Source: Anaeromonas sp052088025
GTDB taxonomy: Bacteria; Bacillota; Clostridia; Tissierellales; SIT17
Length of the DNA: 64,000 nucleotides
NCBI RefSeq assembly: GCF_052088025.1
Contig: NZ_JBQCYD010000004.1
Coordinates: 1-64,000 of the forward strand
Direction of reading: 5' to 3'
Shown here: piece after piece, positions 54,531-63,898 of the stretch
Layout: every line of letters begins with the position of its first letter
Numbering within the stretch: position 1 is the first letter of the stretch
The notes under the pieces: model-generated
Database searches by the model: none
The model's input: only the letters and a program-made list of their open reading frames with translations
What the model was told of the DNA's origin: nothing
Position numbers and translations under genes: made by a program

Positions 54531-54552
54531 AATCATACTTAGGTGTATGATT
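54531..54552 (-). terminator. Terminator after tetR-type gene
   Basis: Arms AATCATAC/GTATGATT with a six-base loop, then TTTAATTT on the minus strand; adjacent to the stop codon. Confidence 0.8.
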
Positions 54553-55118
54553 CAATTTGACATTATTTTTTTTAGAAGTTCAATAAAAAATTTCATATCT
54601 TCTTTTTCTTTTTTAAGCATAATTAACATATTCTGAAATATAAACTCCGACATATTTTCTTTTGAAATAGTTTGCGACCATGGATACTTTTGTAATTCCT
54701 TATCCATATCTATTAATAATCTTATTTTATCGTACATTTTTTGAAAATATTCATCTTCTTTTTGTCTTCCCATTAATTTTTCGTGAGTTTTTAAAAGAGC
54801 TAATTGTTCAAGCCAATTCTGTTTAAACTTATGAAGATATTCATATAAAATACTATAAACCTTTTCTAGATTCTCATAAAAATCATTATCTCTTAAACTT
54901 CTCCAATCAACATCATTGAAAACCCCTTGCCAAAAGTCTTCTATAACAGATATCAGTAATTCACTCTTTGAAGGAAAATAATTATATACTGTTCCTATAG
55001 CAACTCCACTTTTTTTTGCTACACTGCGTATATTTATTTTATTCATACCTTCATTTAGAGCAATCTCTTTAGCTTTGGATAAGATAATTTCTTTATGGTT
55101 TCTATTAGAGTTTTCCAC
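54552..55118 (-). CDS. TetR/AcrR family transcriptional regulator
   Basis: 188 residues. The N-terminal DNA-binding HTH is IRSVAKKSGVAIGTVYNYFPSKSELL; the C-terminal ~130 residues form the variable ligand-binding helical domain. GTG start behind AGGAGG. It is directly upstream of the HsmA-DUF2871 operon on the same strand, and both promoters carry the identical palindrome, so it most likely represses itself and that operon. Ligand unknown. Confidence 0.92.
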   Translation of the reverse strand: MENSNRNHKEIILSKAKEIALNEGMNKINIRSVAKKSGVAIGTVYNYFPSKSELLISVIEDFWQGVFNDVDWRSLRDNDFYENLEKVYSILYEYLHKFKQNWLEQLALLKTHEKLMGRQKEDEYFQKMYDKIRLLIDMDKELQKYPWSQTISKENMSEFIFQNMLIMLKKEKEDMKFFIELLKKIMSN

Positions 55119-55133
55119 TTTTAATATTCCTCC

Positions 55134-55146
55134 TGAACATTGTTCA
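55134..55146. promoter_or_regulatory. Operator copy 2, TGAACATTGTTCA
   Basis: Same 13-base palindrome as at 54501, placed right after the -10 and so over the transcription start of the regulator gene. Implies autorepression. Confidence 0.85.
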
Positions 55147-55150
55147 TCTT

Positions 55151-55179
55151 ATTATATATTATTTATTTTTCATTGTCAA
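55151..55179 (-). promoter_or_regulatory. Consensus sigma-A promoter of the tetR-type gene
   Basis: Perfect TTGACA (55174-55179) and TATAAT (55151-55156) separated by 17 bases. Confidence 0.9.
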
Positions 55180-55246
55180 AATATTTTTATACTATTAAGG
55201 TAATATCCAACCGAACATTACTTATATTTCTCTACATTTCATATAA

Positions 55247-55295
55247 AAAAGCATATAAATTTCTTTAATAGTTAAAAAGAAATTTATATGCTTTT
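55247..55295 (-). terminator. Terminator after putP
   Basis: Twenty-base arms (AAAAGCATATAAATTTCTTT and its complement) with a nine-base loop and T-rich exit. Confidence 0.85.
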
Positions 55296-55304
55296 AATTT
55301 TATT

Positions 55305-56786
55305 TTATACTTTACTTGTTAATATAGAATCAAATTCATCTTGTATTTCTTTTGATGGTTCTTTTCCCATTAGACTTACTACAACTATTACTATACATGC
55401 TAATAGAAATGCTGGTACCATTTCATATAATTCAAATATGCCACCTGACAAGTTACCCCAAATAAATACTGTAACTCCTCCTACTATCATACCTGCTGCT
55501 GCACTCATCCTTGTCATTCTCTTCCAAAATAATGAGAATAAAACTACAGGTCCAAATGCTGATCCAAATCCAGCCCATGCATTTGCTACTATATCAAGTA
55601 CAGAACTATCTGGGTTTAATGCAATAATGTATGCAATTATAGCTATGGCTAAAACTGTAAATCTACTTACCATTAAAAGTTGTTTTTGTGTTGCTTTTTT
55701 ATTGATAAGTGGTTTATATAGGTCTTCAGAAAAAGCTGATGCAGTAACTAGTAGTTGTGAATCTGCAGTGCTCATAATTGCTGCTAATACAGCAGCTAAA
55801 AATAGTCCTGCTATTATTGATGGAAGCAATGTATCTATTAAAACCATAAATACCTCTTCAGAATCACCAAGCATTTCCGGTATAACTACTCTTCCTACCA
55901 TACCTACAACTATAGCAGCTATTAAACTTACAGTAACCCAAGTCATAGCAATTCTTTTTGATTTTTTAATTTGAGATGAAGATTTTATTGCCATGAAACG
56001 AACTAAGATATGAGGTTGTCCAAAATATCCAAAACACCAAGCAAATGATGATAAAATAGCAAGCAAGCCCATTTTACTTCCATCTAGATTTGTAAGGGGA
56101 TTTAAAAGTTCAGTGTTAAATCCACTAATTGTATCTAATGTAGCTGTGGGTCCTCCGTTTGTAACAATTGCAATAACTGGTACTGTCACAACGGCTATAA
56201 ACATTATTATTCCTTGAATAAAATCTGTTGTACTTACTGCCATAAATCCACCTAGAAATGTATATGATACAATCACTATAGCTCCTATTGTAAGTGCAAA
56301 TGTATAATCTAATCCAAATACAGTTGAAAAAAGTTTTCCTCCTGCTACAAATCCAGATGCTGTATAAATAGAAAAATAAAATACTATAATTATAGATGAT
56401 ACTATTCTAAGTATATTATTTTTATCTCTAAACCTATTTCCAAAATAAGATGATAGAGTAAGTGAGTTTCCTGCTACTTCAGTATATTTTCTAAGTCTTG
56501 TTGCGACGAATTGCCAATTTAAAAATGTACCTATACCAAGTCCTAATGCTATCCATACAGAACCTAGTCCTGTAAGATATGCTGCTCCTGGAAGTCCCAT
56601 GAGTAGCCAACCACTCATATCGGATGCTTGTGCACTAAGTGCTGTTACCCAACTTCCAAGCCCACGTCCTCCTAGTACATAATCAGAAATATCTGTTGTT
56701 TTCTTATAATAATAAATCCCTATTCCGAGCATAACTCCTAAGTATAATATAAATGCTACTAATATTGCCAAATTACCTTCTAACAT
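55305..56786 (-). CDS. putP: Sodium/proline symporter
   Basis: 493 residues, sodium:solute symporter family. PutP signatures: ISDYVLGGRGLGSWVTALSA and SDMSGWLLMGLPGAAY near the N-terminus, plus STADSQLLVTASAFSEDLY carrying the helix-8 serine/threonine sodium site. Imports proline with Na+, useful for Stickland fermentation and osmotic balance, in keeping with the BCCT carrier nearby. Ribosome site AAAGGAGAG. Confidence 0.94.
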   Translation of the reverse strand: MLEGNLAILVAFILYLGVMLGIGIYYYKKTTDISDYVLGGRGLGSWVTALSAQASDMSGWLLMGLPGAAYLTGLGSVWIALGLGIGTFLNWQFVATRLRKYTEVAGNSLTLSSYFGNRFRDKNNILRIVSSIIIVFYFSIYTASGFVAGGKLFSTVFGLDYTFALTIGAIVIVSYTFLGGFMAVSTTDFIQGIIMFIAVVTVPVIAIVTNGGPTATLDTISGFNTELLNPLTNLDGSKMGLLAILSSFAWCFGYFGQPHILVRFMAIKSSSQIKKSKRIAMTWVTVSLIAAIVVGMVGRVVIPEMLGDSEEVFMVLIDTLLPSIIAGLFLAAVLAAIMSTADSQLLVTASAFSEDLYKPLINKKATQKQLLMVSRFTVLAIAIIAYIIALNPDSSVLDIVANAWAGFGSAFGPVVLFSLFWKRMTRMSAAAGMIVGGVTVFIWGNLSGGIFELYEMVPAFLLACIVIVVVSLMGKEPSKEIQDEFDSILTSKV

Positions 56787-56923
56787 AAATTCTCTCCTTT
56801 AATTTTATTTACTTCAAGTACTATGTGAAAAACACGAACTTTAAATTAATTATTCATGCTTTTAACTGTTAAATAGTATACACCCTTAGAGTTTATTTGT
56901 CAAATATTCGTGAAATATATATT

Positions 56924-56953
56924 AAATGGCTCCTAGCATTCTAGGAGCCATTT
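56924..56953 (-). terminator. Terminator after the DUF362 gene
   Basis: Thirteen-base perfect arms AAATGGCTCCTAG/CTAGGAGCCATTT with a four-base loop; the T run is short. Confidence 0.75.
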
Positions 56954-56977
56954 AACTAAGTGATTATATACTTTTTT

Positions 56978-58135
56978 CTATAATTTTGCCATTAATTTCA
57001 TGACTAGTGGTCTATGGATATCTATTGCATTTACCGGACATAATTCCTGGCAACAAAAACATCTTATACATTCATCTAAATTTGCAATTGGTTTATTGTT
57101 ATTATCCATAGTTATTACTTGTGGTGGACAATTGTCTAGGCATCTTCTACAAGATATACATATTTCACTATTAAATATAGGTTTTGGTTGGATGAGATTA
57201 TTTAATATATCTCTCATGAATTTGGGTAATTTTCCTTCTAGTAAATCTAAGCTTCTTATATCTGGTACTATAAAATCATCTATTCTAAGTTTATTTATAT
57301 CTTCACCAAGTAATTCAATGTCTGACATGTCACCTTTTATTAGTTCTCTTTCTATGCATCTTTGTATGGTAGGTACTTTTGTAGGATTTAAATTTATCAA
57401 ATTTGTAGCTACTACATCTAAATGATATGGGCTTGTAGATGCTATTACAAGGCCTATATGGCGTGGTTCCCCTCCACTTGGACCATTACCCTCCATTCCT
57501 ACTACTGCATCCATAAAGGAAAGTACTGGCTTTGAGAGCATACATATATCTACTAATGCATTTGAAAAGTCTTTATTATTTGGCATACGAACATGATATT
57601 CTGCTTTTTCAAGTCCTGCTACTATACCAAACATATTTTTTACTGCTCCAGTAAACATCATCATTCCATGGGTTTTTAATTTGGATACTGAAATAACCTT
57701 GTCTACTTCATTTAATACTTCTATTGCATTTATATTTTTTAATATTAATCCATTTTCATTTTTCATATTAACTGCATTTGTATTGTAATTAAGCTTTGCT
57801 CCTACTTCATCTGCTATTTGCTCTATCCCACAAGCCTTATATACCCCATTTAAGATAGATGTATTGAATGGACCACCTGGACTATCTCCTATTATCACTT
57901 CTGCTCCATAGTCTATTAGAACCTTTGCTAGAGCTTTTGTAAATATAGGGTGGGTTGTTGTAGCTTCCTCTGGCCTTTTTTTCATAAGCAAATTTATTTT
58001 AAGTAATACCTTATCCCCCACCTCTATATATTTTGCTATTCCACCTAAATTTTCAAATGATTCTATTATAGACTTTTCCACTTTTTCATAATCATAATCT
58101 TTGCATTTTAAAACTGATACTTTCGTCTTATTCAT
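56978..58135 (-). CDS. DUF362 protein with two C-terminal [4Fe-4S] clusters
   Basis: 385 residues. The DUF362 domain covers the first ~300 (IGDSPGGPFN, VSKLKTHGMMMFTGAVKNMFG, GMEGNGPSGGEP). Two ferredoxin motifs follow: CISCRRCLDNCP and CIRCFCCQELCP. DUF362-ferredoxin proteins are common in anaerobes and of unknown function; the clusters suggest electron transfer. Single gene between putP and rnpB. Confidence 0.88.
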   Translation of the reverse strand: MNKTKVSVLKCKDYDYEKVEKSIIESFENLGGIAKYIEVGDKVLLKINLLMKKRPEEATTTHPIFTKALAKVLIDYGAEVIIGDSPGGPFNTSILNGVYKACGIEQIADEVGAKLNYNTNAVNMKNENGLILKNINAIEVLNEVDKVISVSKLKTHGMMMFTGAVKNMFGIVAGLEKAEYHVRMPNNKDFSNALVDICMLSKPVLSFMDAVVGMEGNGPSGGEPRHIGLVIASTSPYHLDVVATNLINLNPTKVPTIQRCIERELIKGDMSDIELLGEDINKLRIDDFIVPDIRSLDLLEGKLPKFMRDILNNLIQPKPIFNSEICISCRRCLDNCPPQVITMDNNNKPIANLDECIRCFCCQELCPVNAIDIHRPLVMKLMAKL

Positions 58136-58203
58136 ATTTTCACAGCCTTTACTTTGAGCTTTTATTAATATAATACCATATTATTTTAATATTCTATACA
58201 ACA

Positions 58204-58235
58204 AAAAACCATTACCTCTTGCGGTAATGGTTTTT
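58204..58235 (-). terminator. Terminator of RNase P RNA
   Basis: Arms AAAAACCATTACC/GGTAATGGTTTTT with a six-base loop, about ten bases after the mature 3' end. Confidence 0.9.
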
Positions 58236-58245
58236 ATGATTCATA

Positions 58246-58582
58246 CGACTAAATCTATAAGCCGAGTTCTGTATTTGACGATCATCTTTCTAGGTCTATT
58301 GTTGCCAATAGACTCAAGCGACCTACCTACGGGATGCTACGAGCAGTAGCTTTTCTAGTCCCTACTTGGTCTTGCTCCGGATGGGGTTTACATAGCAGAC
58401 TAGTCACCTAGCCTCTGGTGAGCTCTTACCTCACCTTTCCAGCCTTACCTACTTAAAAAAGCAGGCGGTATATTTCTGTTGCACTATCCTTAAAGTTGCC
58501 TTCACTGGGGTTTAGCCAGCACCCTTGCTCTATGGAGCTCGGACTTTCCTCATGCAATGCATGCGATCATCTGATTTACTCG
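58246..58582 (-). ncRNA. rnpB: RNase P catalytic RNA
   Basis: The ribozyme that matures tRNA 5' ends. On the minus strand the conserved GAGGAAAGTCCGAGCTC block near the 5' end, ACAGAAATATACCGCC in the middle and CAGAACTCGGCTTATAG at the 3' end are all present. The 5' CGAGTAAATC and 3' GATTTAGTCG pair as helix P1 with one mismatch, which sets the ends. About 337 bases. It lies directly downstream of the rpoD-trmK-nif3-zinc ribbon genes. Confidence 0.95.
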
Positions 58583-58609
58583 TACTAATAATATATCATA
58601 GATTAATCC

Positions 58610-59344
58610 TTACTTCAAGTGGGTATCATTTCCATCTTGATCATAATAAAGTATTCTACCACAATTATCACAATTTACGATTTCTTTCCCTCTTTTAACT
58701 TTTGATATTACAGAAGAAGGTATTGACATATGGCAACCTCTACATTTATCATCTTCTAATTTTGATATTGGTTTAGAATTTTTTTCTTTTAATTTTTCAT
58801 ATTTTGCTAAATGTTCTGGATCTAATGAAGATTTTAGAGTTTTTATTTGATTTTCTAAATCCTGGTATTCTTTATCTATATAATCTATTTTAATTTTGTT
58901 ATTCTTTTTAAAATTATTATACTTATCATTTAATAGTTTATGTTTTTTTTCTGAATCATATAGTTTGTTAGTATTAAATTCTATAATCTCCATAAGTTCT
59001 AATATTTCATTTTCTAATTTTTCCTTTTTTTCTTTTATATCCTTTTCATCTTCTTGTAATTTAGTTAATTTTTTTACGTTTGTAGTATCTCCACTATATA
59101 ATTTTGTATTTATTTCTTTTAGTTCAAATGTGATTTCTTTTAATTTATGGTTTAATCTCTTTATTTTAATATCATCTACTTCTAACTGAGTTTTGAAATT
59201 GGTTATGTCATATTCTTTTTCTTTCATGCTAACTATTATTTCTTCTAAGTTTTCATTTGTTTGTAGATAACTTTTATCTTTTAATAAATTTTTTAAATCT
59301 TTTTCATGCTTATAGATTATCCATAGATTTTCAATTTTACTCAT
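58610..59344 (-). CDS. Coiled-coil protein with C4 zinc ribbon (DUF164)
   Basis: 244 residues. A long coiled coil (about 10-180) precedes a C-terminal zinc ribbon with CRGCHMSIP and CDNCGRILYY. The family sits next to nif3 and trmK in many firmicutes; related proteins have been linked to translation or ribosome contacts, but the function is unsettled. ATG with TAGGGGGA upstream. Confidence 0.88.
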   Translation of the reverse strand: MSKIENLWIIYKHEKDLKNLLKDKSYLQTNENLEEIIVSMKEKEYDITNFKTQLEVDDIKIKRLNHKLKEITFELKEINTKLYSGDTTNVKKLTKLQEDEKDIKEKKEKLENEILELMEIIEFNTNKLYDSEKKHKLLNDKYNNFKKNNKIKIDYIDKEYQDLENQIKTLKSSLDPEHLAKYEKLKEKNSKPISKLEDDKCRGCHMSIPSSVISKVKRGKEIVNCDNCGRILYYDQDGNDTHLK

Positions 59345-59366
59345 AAAATCCCCCTAAAATACACTT

Positions 59367-60194
59367 TTATATTGTCTTGTATGGAGCTATATTATCATTC
59401 TTTGCTATTATAATTTCTACATCAGAATCAACTTTTTGATCTAAATATTTTTTTATTCTATTCATTACAATTTTTTCTGTATGGAAATGTCCTGCATCTA
59501 TTAGTATTATTCCTATTTCATTTGCAAGCTGTGCATCATGATGTTTGATATCTCCTGTAATATATACATCCGCCTTCTTCTTGTATGCATCTATTATGAA
59601 ATCTGAACCACTTCCTCCTGCTACTGCCACTCTTTTTATAGGTTTTTCAATATCTCCATAGACTCTTACATCTTCTACTTTTAATTTTTTCTTTATTTTT
59701 TCTGCTAAATTTTCTATATTTGTTTTTTCTATATGACCAACTCTACCTATCCCGTACTGATTTCTTTTATTTTCTAATTCTATTATATCACATTCAACTT
59801 CTTCACTATTAGTTTTGACTAATATTTCTGGGTGTTTTATATCTAGGACTATTGCAAGTTCATCATTTACTCCATCATTAGATGAATCTAAATTTGTATG
59901 GGCAGAATATACTAATATATCATTTTTAATTAACTTTTCTATCATTTTACCCTTATAGCTTTTAAAATCTATTCTTTTTAGATTGCTAAAAAACAATGGA
60001 TGATGAGATATTATCATATCTACTTGTAAATCTATTGCATCATCTACTACTTCTTTAGTAATATCTAAGGCTAATAGTACTTTTTTTACTTCACTTTCTA
60101 CATGACCAATTTGAATTCCTACATTATCCCAGTCTTCTGCTATAAATTGTGGTGCTATTTCTTCTAAATGATCAATTATAGTTTTTGCAATCAT
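59367..60194 (-). CDS. Nif3-like dinuclear metal centre protein
   Basis: 275 residues, hexameric NIF3 family (GTP cyclohydrolase I type 2/YqfO-like). Metal ligands in DMIISHHPLFF, YSAHTNLD, and the C-terminal DAGHFHTE. The short form lacks the extra central domain of B. subtilis YqfO (~370 residues). Overlaps trmK by 23 bases, which implies translational coupling. Confidence 0.92.
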   Translation of the reverse strand: MIAKTIIDHLEEIAPQFIAEDWDNVGIQIGHVESEVKKVLLALDITKEVVDDAIDLQVDMIISHHPLFFSNLKRIDFKSYKGKMIEKLIKNDILVYSAHTNLDSSNDGVNDELAIVLDIKHPEILVKTNSEEVECDIIELENKRNQYGIGRVGHIEKTNIENLAEKIKKKLKVEDVRVYGDIEKPIKRVAVAGGSGSDFIIDAYKKKADVYITGDIKHHDAQLANEIGIILIDAGHFHTEKIVMNRIKKYLDQKVDSDVEIIIAKNDNIAPYKTI

Positions 60195-60873
60195 TATATA
60201 TCACCTCTAATTTTGAAAGTCTTTTTTTAAGTTCTATATATTTTTGGTTTTTTTCTTTATCACTGTTTTTTTCTATATTTTCTAAGATTGTTTTTGTCTT
60301 TTTTATCTTTTTTTCTATATGCAATTTTAGCAATGGATCTTTTTTTTCAATTAGTTTTTTACCTATTTCATAATATATATTATTCTTTATTTCATCTTTG
60401 CCATGTACTGCTACTATTATTTCATAAAATCTATTATCTTCACGTACTAATTTTTCATCTATTATTTTATAATTATTTTTATATAGATATTTTCTCAAAT
60501 CACTACTTGCTATCATAGGTTGTAAGATGAATTTTTCTATAGTTTTTACTATATCTTTATTGTCATCTAAAATATTTGTGATTAATATTCCACCCATTCC
60601 TGCTATTATTGCAGTATCTACCTCATCTATATTAATTGGACTTAAGCCATCTCCTAGCCTTGTATCTATCTTTTCATTTAATTTTTTTGTATTTATATAG
60701 TTTATAGCAGATTGAAGTGGAGCTTCATTTATATCACAAGCTATTACTTTTTTTGAGATTTGATTTTCTATTAAATATACTGGAATATAACCATGATCTG
60801 TTCCTATATCTGCAACTAGAGTATTTTCATCTACCATCTTAGCTATTTCTAATAATCTTGGGCTTAGGTTCAT
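60172..60873 (-). CDS. trmK: tRNA (adenine(22)-N(1))-methyltransferase TrmK
   Basis: 233 residues, SAM-dependent. Motif I VADIGTDHGYIPVYL, GLSPI and AIIAGMGGILI (the NPPY-like region of this family), and a lysine-rich helical C-terminus. Methylates A22 of tRNAs. Ribosome site AAGGAGG. Lies just after the rpoD terminator. Confidence 0.93.
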   Translation of the reverse strand: MNLSPRLLEIAKMVDENTLVADIGTDHGYIPVYLIENQISKKVIACDINEAPLQSAINYINTKKLNEKIDTRLGDGLSPINIDEVDTAIIAGMGGILITNILDDNKDIVKTIEKFILQPMIASSDLRKYLYKNNYKIIDEKLVREDNRFYEIIVAVHGKDEIKNNIYYEIGKKLIEKKDPLLKLHIEKKIKKTKTILENIEKNSDKEKNQKYIELKKRLSKLEVIYNDCKNYN

Positions 60874-60902
60874 TTCTACCTCCTTAAATATTTAGAAAAT
60901 AT

Positions 60903-60928
60903 AAAAATGCTCAAAATTGAGCATTTTT
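60903..60928 (-). terminator. Terminator after rpoD
   Basis: Arms AAAAATGCTCAA/TTGAGCATTTTT, two-base loop, T-rich exit; overlaps the rpoD stop codon. Confidence 0.85.
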
Positions 60929-62054
60929 ATTCTAAAAAGTCTTTTAATTTTTTGCTACGACTTGGATGTCTTAGCTTTCTTAGTGCTTTTGCTTCTATCT
61001 GTCTTATTCTCTCACGTGTAACATCAAACTCTTTACCTACTTCTTCTAAAGTTCTTGCTCTGCCATCATCTAATCCAAATCTAAGGCGCAATACCTTTTG
61101 TTCTCTATCAGTAAGAGTGTGTAATACTTCTACTAATTGTTCTTTTAGCATTGTAAATGTAGCTGCATCAGCTGGTGCTTGAACATCTTCATCAGGTATG
61201 AAATCTCCTAAATGACTATCTTCTTCTTCGCCTATAGGTGTTTCAAGTGATACTGGTTCTTGGGCTATTTTTAATATTTCACGTACCTTTTCTTCATCTA
61301 AACTCATTTCTTTTGCTATTTCTTCAGGTAGTGGATCTCGACCTAAATCTTGCAATAATTGACGTGAAACTCTTATAAGTTTATTTATAGTTTCTACCAT
61401 ATGCACAGGTATTCTTATTGTTCTTGCTTGATCTGCAATTGCTCTTGTTATTGCTTGTCTTATCCACCATGTTGCATAGGTTGAAAATTTGTATCCTTTA
61501 GTGTAGTCAAATTTTTCTACAGCTTTTATAAGACCCATATTACCTTCTTGAATAAGGTCTAAAAACAACATTCCTCGACCAACATATCTTTTAGCTATAC
61601 TTACTACTAATCTTAAATTGGCTTCTGATAATGTTCTTTTGGCTTCTTCATCTCCTGCTTCCATTCTCTTAGCTAGTTCTACTTCTTCTGGACCTGTTAA
61701 AAGAGGTACCTTACCTATTTCTTTTAAATACATTCTTACAGGATCATCAACACTTACACCCTTTGGAACTGTTATAAGAGGTGCTTTATGCTCTCTCTTT
61801 TGCTCTCCTATAGTATTATCATCATCATCTTCTTTATCTCCTACTACATCTATACCCTTATCTTCTATTTCTTGATATATTTCATCTATTTCCCCAGGTG
61901 ATAAATCCATTTCTTCTAAGGGGTCTATTATTTCCTTGTATGTGAGCATACCCTTCTTTTTACCTTTATTAATAATTTTTTTAATTAGTGCTTCTTTTTT
62001 GATATCATTTTTATTTGCTTTTTTAGTTTTTTTATCATTCTTTTTATCGTTCAA
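60927..62054 (-). CDS. rpoD: RNA polymerase primary sigma factor (sigma-A)
   Basis: 375 residues. N-terminal region 1.1 (basic, then LTYKEIIDPLEEMDLSPGEIDEIYQ), region 1.2 DPVRMYLKEIGKVPLL, region 2 with FLDLIQEGNMGLIKAVEKFDY and FSTYATWWIRQAITRAIADQ, region 4 ending VTRERIRQIEAKALRKLRHP. Start is a TTG eight bases after AAAGGAG; the longer frame begins upstream of that site. Follows dnaG closely, the usual macromolecular-synthesis order. Confidence 0.97.
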   Translation of the reverse strand: MNDKKNDKKTKKANKNDIKKEALIKKIINKGKKKGMLTYKEIIDPLEEMDLSPGEIDEIYQEIEDKGIDVVGDKEDDDDNTIGEQKREHKAPLITVPKGVSVDDPVRMYLKEIGKVPLLTGPEEVELAKRMEAGDEEAKRTLSEANLRLVVSIAKRYVGRGMLFLDLIQEGNMGLIKAVEKFDYTKGYKFSTYATWWIRQAITRAIADQARTIRIPVHMVETINKLIRVSRQLLQDLGRDPLPEEIAKEMSLDEEKVREILKIAQEPVSLETPIGEEEDSHLGDFIPDEDVQAPADAATFTMLKEQLVEVLHTLTDREQKVLRLRFGLDDGRARTLEEVGKEFDVTRERIRQIEAKALRKLRHPSRSKKLKDFLE

Positions 62055-62079
62055 TGAATTTGCTCCTTTCAATAACCAA

Positions 62080-63876
62080 TTAGTTATTCATTTTTAAATC
62101 TTTATTTAGCTGAGTATATTCTATAAATAGTTCATTTAATTTTTCAGTTTCTTTTTTATCACTCAGCTCTTTTATTTGCTTCTTTAATTCTTCTCTTCTG
62201 ATTTTTAATTTATAGTAATTGATATTTTCAATATAGTCTAATACTGCCTTTTTTTTGTCATCTACAACTAAGTCTATATTCAAAATTTCATCTAATGTTT
62301 TTATTAATTCTTGATCAAGTTTTCCCTTTATATCTTCTATATCTATATCTTTAGAACTTTCGTATTCTTCATATAGTATTTTTGCTATTTCCCTGTTTTC
62401 TTCATTTAAAAAATCTAAATATATGAAGTTATCCTTTATACTTTCATATATATTTTTATGATTTATAATTAAATTGAGTAAATTCTTTTCCGATACAATA
62501 TGTCCTGATTCTTGCTTGTATTCTACAGGTATAATGTATTTCTTTTGATTGTAATTATAATATCTATTTGAAGAATTATCCTTAGCTTTGTTTACATCTT
62601 TATATATTTCATTTTTTATAGCTTGTAAGGATATATTTGTGCTGTTTGCAATTTCATTTATATATACATCTAATTCTATTTCATTTTTTATGCTTTTAAG
62701 AAAACTTGCTATTTCTTTTGTGAAATTTATTTTACCTTCTGAAGTAGATATATCAAATTTCTTTTTAAGGGAATATATTTTATAATCAATTAAATTAAGT
62801 GATTGATCTATAGCCTTTTCAAAAGCCTTTATTCCTCTTTCTTTTATGAAATCATCTGGATCTTTTCCTTTTGGTAAAATTATAACTCTTGGCTTTATAC
62901 CTTCTTTATAAAATACACTCAATGCCTTTTCTGTAGCCCTAATACCTGCATCATCTGAATCATAGCAGATAAAAAATTCTTTTGCATATCTTTTTAGAAG
63001 TTCAGCTTGATTTCTTGTAAATGCTGTGCCAAGAGATGCTACTGATTCATTTATACCATAGTTGCTTAGTGATATAACATCCATATATCCTTCTACAAGT
63101 ATTGCCCTATTATAATACTTGTTCTTTTTTAATATATTTATACCATAAAGATTATATCCCTTGTTAAATACTGGCGTATCAGGAGTGTTTAAATACTTAG
63201 GCAAACTATCATCTATTACCCTTCCTCCAAAACCTATAATTTTTCCTCTGATATTTATTATAGGAAATATTATTCTGTTTCTAAAACGATTATAATATCC
63301 ACTACTATCTTTTCTTTTTACTATTAGACCCACCTTATAAATTAAATCAGTTGAATATCCTTTGCCTTTAAGATATTTAAATAAATCATCCCAACTATCA
63401 TTTGCAAATCCAATTCCAAATTTGTTAATTATCTTATAGTCTAATTGTCTTCTTTTTAAATATTCTAATGCATTTTTATTTTGTTTTAAATTTCTATAAT
63501 AATATAATGCTGCTTCCCTGTTTATATTATAAAGCTTTTCTTTTTGTTCATATTTCTTTTTTTCTTCTTCATTATTATACTCAGGAAGCTCAATATTTAC
63601 TTTATCTGCTAATTCCTTTAATGTTTCTATGAAATTTAAATTCCTATGCTTCATCAAAAATGTTATAACATCTCCTCCTTCTCCACAACCAAAGCAATGA
63701 AATATTTCTTTAGTTGGAGATACCATAAAGGATGGAGTTTTTTCATTGTGAAAAGGGCATAGTCCCTTATAATTTGTACCTGTCTTTTTTAAATCTACAT
63801 AGTCTGAAATAACATCTACAATATTGTTTGCATCTCTTATTTCATTGATTAATTCATCATTATAATTGTTAGGCAC
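62080..63876 (-). CDS. dnaG: DNA primase
   Basis: 598 residues. CHC2 zinc finger CPFHNEKTPSF...HCFGCG near residues 40-65, the TOPRIM core EGYMDVISL and YDSDDAGIRATEKAL, and a C-terminal helicase-binding helical domain. Starts with GTG six bases after AAGGTGA. rpoD begins 25 bases downstream. Confidence 0.96.
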   Translation of the reverse strand: MPNNYNDELINEIRDANNIVDVISDYVDLKKTGTNYKGLCPFHNEKTPSFMVSPTKEIFHCFGCGEGGDVITFLMKHRNLNFIETLKELADKVNIELPEYNNEEEKKKYEQKEKLYNINREAALYYYRNLKQNKNALEYLKRRQLDYKIINKFGIGFANDSWDDLFKYLKGKGYSTDLIYKVGLIVKRKDSSGYYNRFRNRIIFPIINIRGKIIGFGGRVIDDSLPKYLNTPDTPVFNKGYNLYGINILKKNKYYNRAILVEGYMDVISLSNYGINESVASLGTAFTRNQAELLKRYAKEFFICYDSDDAGIRATEKALSVFYKEGIKPRVIILPKGKDPDDFIKERGIKAFEKAIDQSLNLIDYKIYSLKKKFDISTSEGKINFTKEIASFLKSIKNEIELDVYINEIANSTNISLQAIKNEIYKDVNKAKDNSSNRYYNYNQKKYIIPVEYKQESGHIVSEKNLLNLIINHKNIYESIKDNFIYLDFLNEENREIAKILYEEYESSKDIDIEDIKGKLDQELIKTLDEILNIDLVVDDKKKAVLDYIENINYYKLKIRREELKKQIKELSDKKETEKLNELFIEYTQLNKDLKMNN

Positions 63877-63898
63877 CTTAAATCACCTTCATATTTAT

